Shown: positions 1-6,158 of the stretch, one piece after another | Numbering within the stretch: position 1 is the stretch's first letter | How the letters are laid out: every line of letters starts with the position of its first letter | Source of the DNA: an uncultured Lachnospiraceae bacterium | GTDB lineage: Bacteria > Bacillota > Clostridia > Lachnospirales > Lachnospiraceae | Reading direction: 5' to 3' | DNA: 14,647 nucleotides | Assembly: GCA_945787485.1 (NCBI GenBank) | Contig: CALZHV010000037.1 | Location: 1 to 14,647, forward strand | Translations under genes and position numbers: made by a program | The notes under the pieces: generated by a model | What the model was told of the DNA's origin: nothing | The model's database searches: none | What the model saw: only the letters and a program-made list of their open reading frames with translations

Positions 1-922
1 AAAAAATCTTACCGTTTCTTGTTGCTCTGTTTTGCTTGAAAATAATAGGGCCTTTGTCTTCAAGCTTTATTAATAATGATGCCAACAACAATATTGGTGA
101 TGTAACAACAATGGCTATTACGGATATTACAACATCCATAGCTCTTTTTACCACTCTTTGTTCTAACGTAAGTCCCTTTGAATAACTTCCGTACATGGAA
201 ACATCGTCTAAAATAATATGTTTTGAATTTATCTCAATAACATCGGACATATTAGGATTAAAGAAAACATTCTTCATGTTTTGGTAGCAATACTCTACCA
301 CTTCAGTTCTCTCTTTTATCGGAACATCATAAATGAAAACAGTGTCATGGTCTTTAATATAATCTTTAAGATTTGGATCCCTGTAATCAGCTACTTTTGT
401 CACGTTATACTGTAATTCATATTTTCTCACACCTCGTATTATTTCATTAAAGCTTCTGCTTGAAGAAGTAATGATAATACAATTTTCCGGATCATACAGC
501 TTAAAATATAACGCATTTCCAATATACACAAATGCAAGTATTACCAAATACTGCGCTATCAGTATAGGAATGAGCAGCATAGGCTGTTCAAGTATAAATG
601 TCTGATTATTCTTTTCGTTTGTATTCATGACAGAGAGCATTACCATTGTTATGATATCAGTAAAAAATTCTGCCAGGAACAATGAATGAACAATAGGTCT
701 GCTTTTTCTTTTTCCTATGTCATATCTTCCATATATGTTGGAAAACATGTATGACATGGCAAGATAGGTAAGTATTGTTACTACTGATGTTCTTGACGGT
801 TGCAGCAATGGCCAGTTTTCTCTGGCATATGCACCGTAAAATATCCAAAACAGTATAAAGTACATTACTACCTTTACGACAAATATGAGTGTTGTCTCTA
901 ATTTTCTAAGTTTGTTCTTCAT
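1..922 (-). CDS. Undecaprenyl-phosphate sugar phosphotransferase, N-terminal part (cut by window edge)
   Basis: This is a membrane enzyme of the bacterial sugar transferase family (WcaJ/PglC-like). The family transfers a sugar phosphate from a nucleotide sugar to undecaprenyl phosphate as the first step of capsule, exopolysaccharide or glycan assembly. The frame is open for 307 codons from the ATG at 922 and runs off the left edge. Four hydrophobic helices lie at about residues 10-28, 44-58, 77-100 and 105-125, followed by a soluble middle region. The family signature KRAMD (residues 259-263) precedes a hydrophobic re-entrant segment, and the last visible residues, FKQNRATRNGKIF, match the start of the catalytic core. 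The remaining catalytic domain is outside the window. An AAAGGA ribosome binding site precedes the ATG. The gene starts 46 nt after glmM with no terminator between, so the two are probably cotranscribed. The sugar specificity cannot be read. Confidence 0.85.
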   Translation of the reverse strand, partial: MKNKLRKLETTLIFVVKVVMYFILFWIFYGAYARENWPLLQPSRTSVVTILTYLAMSYMFSNIYGRYDIGKRKSRPIVHSLFLAEFFTDIITMVMLSVMNTNEKNNQTFILEQPMLLIPILIAQYLVILAFVYIGNALYFKLYDPENCIIITSSSRSFNEIIRGVRKYELQYNVTKVADYRDPNLKDYIKDHDTVFIYDVPIKERTEVVEYCYQNMKNVFFNPNMSDVIEINSKHIILDDVSMYGSYSKGLTLEQRVVKRAMDVVISVIAIVVTSPILLLASLLIKLEDKGPIIFKQNRATRNGKIF

Positions 923-968
923 AAAAATAATCCTTTATGTCCATACACCGAATGTCAATTATTATGAA

Positions 969-2315
969 CTAATGTCTTTCTTTAATAACAGAAACTACCT
1001 GATCAACATATTTTTTACATAGTTCATCTGTTTCTGCCTCAACCATTACTCTGATTAGCGGTTCAGTACCACTTTCTCTAAGTAAAATTCTTCCGTTATC
1101 TCCAAGCTCTTCTTCAACTTTTTTTGCACTGGCAAGTACAGCTTCATCTTCCATTACTTCCTTTTTGCTGTTTACCTTAACATTTTCAAGAAGCTGTGGA
1201 TAAATCTTTAAATCTCTTGTCAAATCCGACATCTTTGCTTTATTCTCTATCATTACCTCCATGAGCTTCAAGGATGTAAGAACTCCGTCTCCTGTTCTTG
1301 CATTTTTTGAGAAAATAATATGTCCGCTCTGCTCGCCACCTAAAATGTAGCCCTCTTCCATCATGCATTCATATACATATTTGTCTCCAACTGCAGTTTT
1401 TGCATACTCTATTCCTTCTGCATCAAAAGCTTTGTACAAGCCAAGATTAGACATAACAGTTGTTACAACTGTATTATTGTTTAGTCTTCCCTGTTCTTTG
1501 AGATACTTTCCGCAAACATACAAAATTGCATCTCCATCCACAAGATTACCTTTTTCATCAACTGCAAGACATCTGTCAGCATCTCCATCATATGCAAATC
1601 CGACATCAAGTCCGTTATCCACAACAAATTTTTGTAAGCCTTCTATATGGGTAGAACCACAGTCTGTATTTATATTGATTCCATCCGGCTCATTGTTTAT
1701 CACATAAGTTTTTGCCCCCAGGGCATCAAAAACAGCTTTAGCAACGGTTGATGACGCACCATTTGCACAATCAAGACCAACCTTAAGATTTTTAAATGAT
1801 CTGCTTGGCACAGTCATAAGATAACCGATATATCTGTTTCTTCCCATAGAATAATCAGTTGTCCTGCCTATATTTTCCTTTGTAGCCAAAGGAATTTCAG
1901 GTATGATTCCATCTATGTAATCTTCTATTTCCTTTTCAACTGCCGCATCCATCTTAGCGCCCTGATTGTTTATAATCTTTATTCCGTTATCATAAAATGG
2001 ATTATGACTTGCTGAAATCATTATTCCGCAGTCAAATTCATCTGCTCTTACTATGTATGATACACTAGGTGTAGGTGTAACATGCATCAAATATGCATCC
2101 GCACCACTTGCAGTTATTCCTGCAACAAGAGAATACTCAAACATATAGCTTGATCTTCTTGTATCTTTACCAATTACTATTCGTGCTCTTTCCCCATTAT
2201 TTTTTTGTTTGCAAAAATAGTAACCAAGGTATCTGCCAACTTTATAGGCATGTTCTACTGTAAGCTTAACATTTGCCTCTCCGCGAAATCCATCTGTCCC
2301 AAAATATTTTCCCAT
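969..2315 (-). CDS. glmM: Phosphoglucosamine mutase GlmM
   Basis: GlmM converts glucosamine-6-phosphate to glucosamine-1-phosphate in the cytoplasm, supplying UDP-GlcNAc for peptidoglycan and other envelope polymers. At 448 residues it has the normal family length. It starts with the typical GKYFGTDGFRG. The phosphoserine loop SASHNP is at residues 101-106, with S103 as the expected phosphorylated serine. The metal-binding loop DGDADR is at 243-248, the sugar-binding GEQSGH at 327-332, and the phosphate-binding RESGTEP at 413-419. The ATG at 2315 is preceded by AAGGAGG at good spacing. The gene has its own strong promoter (2349-2377) and is followed by the sugar phosphotransferase gene. Both products feed envelope glycan synthesis. 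All key residues are present and nothing is odd. Confidence 0.97.
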   Translation of the reverse strand: MGKYFGTDGFRGEANVKLTVEHAYKVGRYLGYYFCKQKNNGERARIVIGKDTRRSSYMFEYSLVAGITASGADAYLMHVTPTPSVSYIVRADEFDCGIMISASHNPFYDNGIKIINNQGAKMDAAVEKEIEDYIDGIIPEIPLATKENIGRTTDYSMGRNRYIGYLMTVPSRSFKNLKVGLDCANGASSTVAKAVFDALGAKTYVINNEPDGININTDCGSTHIEGLQKFVVDNGLDVGFAYDGDADRCLAVDEKGNLVDGDAILYVCGKYLKEQGRLNNNTVVTTVMSNLGLYKAFDAEGIEYAKTAVGDKYVYECMMEEGYILGGEQSGHIIFSKNARTGDGVLTSLKLMEVMIENKAKMSDLTRDLKIYPQLLENVKVNSKKEVMEDEAVLASAKKVEEELGDNGRILLRESGTEPLIRVMVEAETDELCKKYVDQVVSVIKERH

Positions 2316-2348
2316 TGTTTCCTCCTTATTTTACACACAATTATAAAT

Positions 2349-2377
2349 ATTATATTACCATTACTAAAAAAAGGCAA
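2349..2377 (-). promoter_or_regulatory. Promoter of glmM
   Basis: The -35 box TTGCCT (2377-2372) and a perfect -10 TATAAT (2354-2349) are separated by 17 nt, reading on the minus strand. The start point should fall near 2342, giving a leader of about 27 nt with the AAGGAGG site. The promoter sits just past the terminator of the preceding unit, so glmM begins a new transcript. Confidence 0.8.
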
Positions 2378-2386
2378 GCAATTAAA

Positions 2387-2438
2387 AACCTCCAAAATAT
2401 TCATCCGGATATTACTTATCCAAATTCTTTTGGAGGTT
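2387..2438 (-). terminator. Intrinsic terminator of the que-folE-lipid kinase unit
   Basis: A perfect 11-bp inverted repeat, AACCTCCAAAA with TTTTGGAGGTT, closes a 30-nt loop that itself contains the palindrome ATCCGGAT. It lies 6 nt after the lipid kinase stop. On the minus strand the stem is followed by TTTAATT, a modest T tract, so it may be leaky. The long loop is unusual for an intrinsic terminator. Confidence 0.65.
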
Positions 2439-2444
2439 CTTAAA

Positions 2445-3434
2445 TTAATCCCAGCTGTCGAAATAATTGTCATCTGCATCCGCATCATATACAAGACTTG
2501 AATAATCAAGCGTAGCCAATGCTTCATCGGCAAATGAATATCCTTTATCAAGATAAATTCCTGCAGCCTGCTGTTGATTTATTATTACTGCTTCTTTTAA
2601 ATTGCCACCATACTCACCATCGATAGTCCATGCAATCTCATCTTCACATCTAATTGTAACCTTAGATGCCTTGCATTCAAAGAAAAGCTCATTGTCAGTT
2701 ATGTCATTTGACACTATAGCCGTAATTACCGCTTGCAATTCTGTTGGAGTCTGCGGTTTCTTAATAAAAAGGCAGTCAAATTTGCCATCATTTAAAGATA
2801 CATGCTTGGAGCCGCGAATTTTAAATCCGGCAACTGAAAATGAATTAGTTATCATTCCGTAAATATATTCACCGGTAATTCTGATATCATCTAAGTCTGC
2901 AATTATGTTGTAGGTTTTATAATTTGTTATATTTCGTAATGCCTCAACAACATATGCAGAATGGCCCATTATTTTCTTTAATGACTGATTGGTACTGTAC
3001 GAAATATCAGTAAAAACTCCAAATGCAGCGATGTAGATAAAATATTTATCCACAAAACGTCCGACGTCTATGTAACTTGGCACTCCATTCATAATATACT
3101 CGGCAGCTTCAAGCGGTCTTCGGGGAATCTTCAGACTTCTTGCAAAATCATTTGTTGTACCTACCGGAATATACCCTATCGGAACCTTTTTCTCTCCCAT
3201 TTCCATATAACCGGAAATTGTGTTTTCCACTGTTCCGTCACCACCGGCACAAACTATCAAATCATATTTATTTCCATCAATTCTGACTTTTCTGGCAGCA
3301 TCACCGGGTCCTGTTGTCGGATAAGTTACAACTTCATAACCGTTATTTGAAAAAATCATTATTATTTCAAACAAATCAATTTTTATAGCTGTTCGTCCTG
3401 CGTTTGGATTGATTATAAATAACAATCTTCTCAT
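2445..3434 (-). CDS. Diacylglycerol kinase-like lipid kinase (YegS/DgkB/BmrU family)
   Basis: Members of this soluble family phosphorylate diacylglycerol or related lipids at the membrane surface with ATP; in Firmicutes the main role is recycling diacylglycerol to phosphatidic acid. The protein is 329 residues, slightly longer than the usual 290-310. Family motifs are NPNAG (9-13), the nucleotide-binding GGDGT (64-68) and PVGTTNDFARSL (90-101). The C-terminal half is the beta-sandwich part with the EYGG segment. An acidic tail (about the last 25 residues, rich in D and Y) accounts for the extra length. The start lies 8 nt after the queC stop, and its weak binding site (AAAGGTAAT) overlaps that stop, so translation is probably coupled to queC. 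Why a lipid kinase follows queuosine genes is unclear; it may simply share the transcript. The exact substrate is not known. Confidence 0.88.
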   Translation of the reverse strand: MRRLLFIINPNAGRTAIKIDLFEIIMIFSNNGYEVVTYPTTGPGDAARKVRIDGNKYDLIVCAGGDGTVENTISGYMEMGEKKVPIGYIPVGTTNDFARSLKIPRRPLEAAEYIMNGVPSYIDVGRFVDKYFIYIAAFGVFTDISYSTNQSLKKIMGHSAYVVEALRNITNYKTYNIIADLDDIRITGEYIYGMITNSFSVAGFKIRGSKHVSLNDGKFDCLFIKKPQTPTELQAVITAIVSNDITDNELFFECKASKVTIRCEDEIAWTIDGEYGGNLKEAVIINQQQAAGIYLDKGYSFADEALATLDYSSLVYDADADDNYFDSWD

Positions 3435-3442
3435 TATTACCT

Positions 3443-4114
3443 TTACACCTGTGCATTATTTTTCTTTAATAAATATGCATCTAACCCTTTCTTTCGAAGC
3501 TTACAGGAAGGGCAATTTCCGCATCCATCGCCCTTGATTCCATTGTAGCATGTAAGAGTCATATTTCTAATTACATCGAATCCGCCTAATTTGTCGGCCA
3601 TCTCCCAAGTAGCTATTTTGTCAATCCACATCAATGGAGTTATTATATCAAATTCATAGTCCATTGACAAATTTAAAGTTGTATTTAATGATTTTATAAA
3701 TACATCCCTGCAATCCGGATATCCCGAAAAATCACTTTGTGACACCCCTGTTATAATATCAGTAATTCCCTTTTGCTTTGCAAATATTGCCGCAAATGTA
3801 AGAAAAACAAGATTTCTTCCATCAACAAAGCTGTTAGGCGGAGCATCCTTTGGTGCATTTTCATCAACCTTAATGTCATCTCTAGTGAGAGAATTTGGAG
3901 CTAATTGATTTAAAAGAGACATATCCATTATCGTATGTTCTATATCGAATTTCTTACATATTTCTTTCGCACATTCAAGCTCAAGCTTATGTCTTTGATT
4001 ATAGTCAAAAGAAACGGCATACACCTTTTTATACTTTTTCATTGCCCATAACAAACATGTAGTACTGTCCTGTCCACCACTAAATACCACAACTGCTTCT
4101 TCTTTATTTTTCAT
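3443..4114 (-). CDS. queC: 7-cyano-7-deazaguanine synthase QueC
   Basis: QueC makes preQ0 from 7-carboxy-7-deazaguanine, ammonia and ATP, the last step of the GTP to preQ0 branch of queuosine biosynthesis. The 223-residue length is normal. The ATP pyrophosphatase P-loop SGGQDS is at residues 12-17. The C-terminal zinc site is complete, with C189, C198, C201 and C204 in CYNGIKGDGCGNCPSC. The ATG at 4114 follows AGAAAGGAAC. The gene belongs with queD, queE and folE upstream. Unlike the other members, it is separated from its upstream neighbour by a 145-nt A-rich gap built of tandem repeats, which forms its immediate leader. Confidence 0.96.
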   Translation of the reverse strand: MKNKEEAVVVFSGGQDSTTCLLWAMKKYKKVYAVSFDYNQRHKLELECAKEICKKFDIEHTIMDMSLLNQLAPNSLTRDDIKVDENAPKDAPPNSFVDGRNLVFLTFAAIFAKQKGITDIITGVSQSDFSGYPDCRDVFIKSLNTTLNLSMDYEFDIITPLMWIDKIATWEMADKLGGFDVIRNMTLTCYNGIKGDGCGNCPSCKLRKKGLDAYLLKKNNAQV

Positions 4115-4131
4115 ATCATATGTTCCTTTCT

Positions 4132-4191
4132 GTTTATTTTTTTGTTTACTTTTTTGTTTACTTTTTTGTTTACTTTTCTATTTATTATTTT
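4132..4191. repeat. 12-bp tandem repeat in the folE-queC gap (about 4-5 units)
   Basis: Read on the plus strand, consecutive 12-mers are GTTTATTTTTTT (4132), GTTTACTTTTTT (4144), GTTTACTTTTTT (4156) and GTTTACTTTTCT (4168), then a diverged ATTTATTATTTT (4180). On the queC transcript this is a series of AAAAAAGUAAAC-like units ending about 10 nt before the ribosome binding site. Copy number is probably prone to slippage. Confidence 0.85.
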
Positions 4192-4193
4192 TA

Positions 4194-4237
4194 ACTTTTA
4201 TTTTTTTCCATATATTACTTTTATTTTTTTGCATATA
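4194..4237. repeat. 21-bp direct repeat, two copies with a 23-bp period
   Basis: The 21-mers at 4194-4214 and 4217-4237 differ at a single position (C versus G at the 15th base) and are separated by 2 nt. They directly adjoin the 12-bp repeat array. On the queC-coding strand each reads as TATATG, then C or G, then an A-rich run ending AAAAGT. No function is recognised. Confidence 0.85.
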
Positions 4238-4259
4238 ACTTATAAGCTTTCAATATATT

Positions 4260-4850
4260 TTATTTTACCCCGTGATTTAAAGACATAAACAGCCTGTTTT
4301 GCAGAGCAATATCAGTCTCAAACTTACCTTTTAACGTTGTCGTAATTGTTTTTGAGCTGTTATTTTTTATTCCTCTTGCTGTCATACAGCTGTGAGAGCC
4401 CTCTATAACAACCGCAACATCCGAAGAGCCTGTGGCCTTTGACATAATATATGCTATATCACTGCCTATTCTTTCCTGAAGCTGCAATCTTTTTGCTACC
4501 ATATCCGCAATTCTTGCAATTTTACTAAGTCCAATTACCTTTCCATTTGGAATATAAGCAACTGATACTTTCATATCATACATTAATGCCATATGATGCT
4601 CACAATAACTAAATACCTCTATATCCTTTACCAACACCATATCTGATGAATCACATCCCGGCTGCTCAAATGATTTATCAAACATAGCAGCTATCTCATC
4701 ATTTGTATAGTTCATTCCTTCAAAGACTTCTTCATACATCCTTGCAACTCTATCCGGTGTATCTTTAAGTCCTTCTCTTTCAGGATCATCGCCTAATGCT
4801 ATCAAAATTCCTTTTATATGCTCTTTAATAGCGTCCTTATCTATAGCCAT
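4260..4850 (-). CDS. folE: GTP cyclohydrolase I FolE
   Basis: FolE converts GTP to 7,8-dihydroneopterin triphosphate, the first step shared by folate and queuosine synthesis. The 196-residue length fits the bacterial type I enzyme. The zinc ligands are present: C83 and H86 in SYCEHH, and C155 in GSHSCM. The KDIEVFSYCEHHMAL and RIADMVAKRLQLQERIG segments are typical of the family. The ATG at 4850 is 2 nt after the queE stop, and the GGGAG binding site lies within the last codons of queE, so translation is tightly coupled. Its place between queE and queC indicates that it supplies substrate to QueD. Whether another folE serves folate synthesis cannot be seen here. Confidence 0.95.
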   Translation of the reverse strand: MAIDKDAIKEHIKGILIALGDDPEREGLKDTPDRVARMYEEVFEGMNYTNDEIAAMFDKSFEQPGCDSSDMVLVKDIEVFSYCEHHMALMYDMKVSVAYIPNGKVIGLSKIARIADMVAKRLQLQERIGSDIAYIMSKATGSSDVAVVIEGSHSCMTARGIKNNSSKTITTTLKGKFETDIALQNRLFMSLNHGVK

Positions 4851-4852
4851 TT

Positions 4853-5521
4853 TTATACTCCCTTTCTATCCGGCTCCCAGATGTATTTATGCATCTGTAA
4901 CTGCAGCCTGACTCCATTCATATTTTCCTTTAACATATATTCAACAATTTGTTCCGGTTTTATTGAATTAAATGATGAGCTTATATAAACCGCCGTTTTA
5001 TCCGTAAGCTTATATTTTTCTATAATTTGCTTTGTTTTATCCAAATCATTTTTATCAGACACAACAAACTTAACTGTATCATTTTTCCCTATTACTTCAT
5101 AATTATCCATATTCATAAACGAATCCATACCTGAACCCGGCAACTTGTAATCAAGCGTAAAGGAAATTTTATCACTAATTTTTTTCAATTCTTTAATATC
5201 AATTGAACCGTTTGTTTCTATCTCTATATTAAGACTTTCATCTCTTGATAAAAGCTTAAGCAGCCTGTCAATATTTTGTTGTAAAAGAGGCTCACCGCCG
5301 GTTAAGGTTATATTATGAATGTTTGATTCTTTGATTTTTTCATATATTTCTTCTTCACTCATTAATAGGAACGGTACATTTTTTTCATTTGCCCACATGG
5401 TATCACAATATGAACATCTAAGGTTACATCCTGCAAACCTTACAAAATAAGCAAGCTGACCCGCTTTCTGCCCTTCGCCATTAATACTTGAAAACATTTC
5501 TACAACTTTAAATTTTCCCAT
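4853..5521 (-). CDS. queE: 7-carboxy-7-deazaguanine synthase QueE (radical SAM)
   Basis: QueE rearranges 6-carboxy-5,6,7,8-tetrahydropterin to 7-carboxy-7-deazaguanine using S-adenosylmethionine and a 4Fe-4S cluster. I place the start at the ATG at 5521 (222 residues), because GGAG lies 7 nt before it and family members begin close to the VVEMFSSINGEG segment. Earlier in-frame starts (up to 5572) would extend into queD without a good binding site. The cluster cysteines C32, C36 and C39 are in AGCNLRCSYC, and the SAM-binding GGEP is at 75-78. The substrate-side NGEG motif is near residue 14. The ATG is one base past the queD stop codon (TAACATG), indicating coupled translation. Confidence 0.95.
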   Translation of the reverse strand: MGKFKVVEMFSSINGEGQKAGQLAYFVRFAGCNLRCSYCDTMWANEKNVPFLLMSEEEIYEKIKESNIHNITLTGGEPLLQQNIDRLLKLLSRDESLNIEIETNGSIDIKELKKISDKISFTLDYKLPGSGMDSFMNMDNYEVIGKNDTVKFVVSDKNDLDKTKQIIEKYKLTDKTAVYISSSFNSIKPEQIVEYMLKENMNGVRLQLQMHKYIWEPDRKGV

Positions 5522-5522
5522 G

Positions 5523-5942
5523 TTATTCTCCATAGCTTGCACAGTTATTTGGAGTCTCATACACTGTTGCACATTTTACCTTGTATCCCATTGAAGACAT
5601 TTCATCAAAAAAATACTTTGAAAAATTTTCTGCCGTAGGTCTGAAATCGACTTCCACAATTTTAAAATTTTCATCAAGCAACGCCTGTTTTGTCGTAGGC
5701 TTTAAACTGTTTTTTTCTATTATTAAACAATGGTCTAAATTTTCTGTTAAATGTCTTAAATCACCTTTTAATTTGGAAAAATCAACTATCATTCCTCTTG
5801 TATTACCATGCTCCTCGAGATTTTCACCGTATACTTCTATACATACATCCCATCTGTGACCATGTATATTTGCGCATTTTCCTTCATATCCTTTAAGAAA
5901 ATGTGCACTGTCAAAGCAAGAATTAGTTTTTAAACAATACAT
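5523..5942 (-). CDS. queD: 6-carboxy-5,6,7,8-tetrahydropterin synthase QueD
   Basis: QueD converts 7,8-dihydroneopterin triphosphate, the FolE product, to 6-carboxytetrahydropterin. It belongs to the PTPS fold family. I choose the ATG at 5942 (139 residues). It is preceded by GAAAGGA at proper spacing, and MYCLKTNSCFDSAHFL matches the usual family N-terminus. The in-frame ATG at 6005 has no binding site and would add a basic 21-residue stretch translated from leader repeats. Zinc histidines are H14, H27 and H29, the last two in CANIHGH with catalytic C23. The LDH motif (D70, H71) and the RPTAEN segment are also present. It is the first gene after the preQ1-type leader and terminator, so it is probably regulated by queuosine precursor level. 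Confidence 0.94.
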   Translation of the reverse strand: MYCLKTNSCFDSAHFLKGYEGKCANIHGHRWDVCIEVYGENLEEHGNTRGMIVDFSKLKGDLRHLTENLDHCLIIEKNSLKPTTKQALLDENFKIVEVDFRPTAENFSKYFFDEMSSMGYKVKCATVYETPNNCASYGE

Positions 5943-5966
5943 TTTTATTCCTTTCTTTTTTACAGG

Positions 5967-6030
5967 AAATTCAAAGAACTTTCCCACACACTTTTTATAA
6001 AACATTAAAATTCAGAGAACTTTTCCATAC
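5967..6030. repeat. 23-bp direct repeat in the queD leader
   Basis: The segments 5967-5989 and 6008-6030 match at 20 of 23 positions, with a 41-bp period. On the transcript each reads GURUGG, then RAAAGUUCUYUGAAUUU. They fill the space between the leader terminator and the queD ribosome binding site. It looks like an old local duplication; no function is recognised. Confidence 0.8.
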
Positions 6031-6033
6031 AGT

Positions 6034-6071
6034 AAAAAAACCGTAAGTACACGAGAACATGCACTTACGGT
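6034..6071 (-). terminator. Intrinsic terminator between thrC and queD
   Basis: The hairpin pairs 6040-6053 with 6058-6071 around a UUCU tetraloop and is followed by seven T residues on the minus strand (6040-6034). Two of the 14 pairs are G-U only when transcribed from the minus strand and are mismatches on the plus strand, so it acts leftward. It lies after the preQ1-type aptamer and may act both as the riboswitch expression platform and as the end of the thrC transcript. Confidence 0.9.
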
Positions 6072-6094
6072 ATATCCCTAAATGACTAGTCCTG

Positions 6095-6132
6095 GTTTTT
6101 TTTATAGACAGGATGGTACAAACGAACTGTCT
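6095..6132 (-). promoter_or_regulatory. Candidate preQ1-I riboswitch aptamer upstream of queD
   Basis: Read on the minus strand, stem P1 is AGACAG (6132-6127) with CUGUCU (6111-6106). The 5' strand ends in G and is followed by the L1 sequence UUC, as in known preQ1-I RNAs. The base directly before the 3' strand of P1 is C (6112), the position that pairs with preQ1. After P1 comes AU and a run of eight A. The tail AAAC (6098-6095) can pair with GUUU (6123-6120) to form the pseudoknot helix P2. Size, order of elements and the position before queD-queE-folE-queC all fit class I. A possible -10 TATAAT at 6163-6158 overlaps the thrC stop, but I see no clear -35. The ligand assignment follows from the family. 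Confidence 0.75.
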
Positions 6133-6158
6133 TTTATTTAATGATTAATATTTATATA

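Noticed and set aside
953..958. TTGACA hexamer (minus strand) between glmM and the sugar phosphotransferase
   Set aside because: No acceptable -10 follows at 16-18 nt; the position is occupied by the AAAGGA ribosome binding site.
1363..1707. Plus-strand 114-codon frame within glmM
   Set aside because: It is antisense to a well-conserved gene, has no binding site, and is of low complexity, as expected of a shadow frame.
5943..6005. N-terminal extension of queD (start at 6005)
   Set aside because: There is no ribosome binding site at 6005. The 5942 ATG has one and fits the family N-terminus; the extension is translated from leader repeats.
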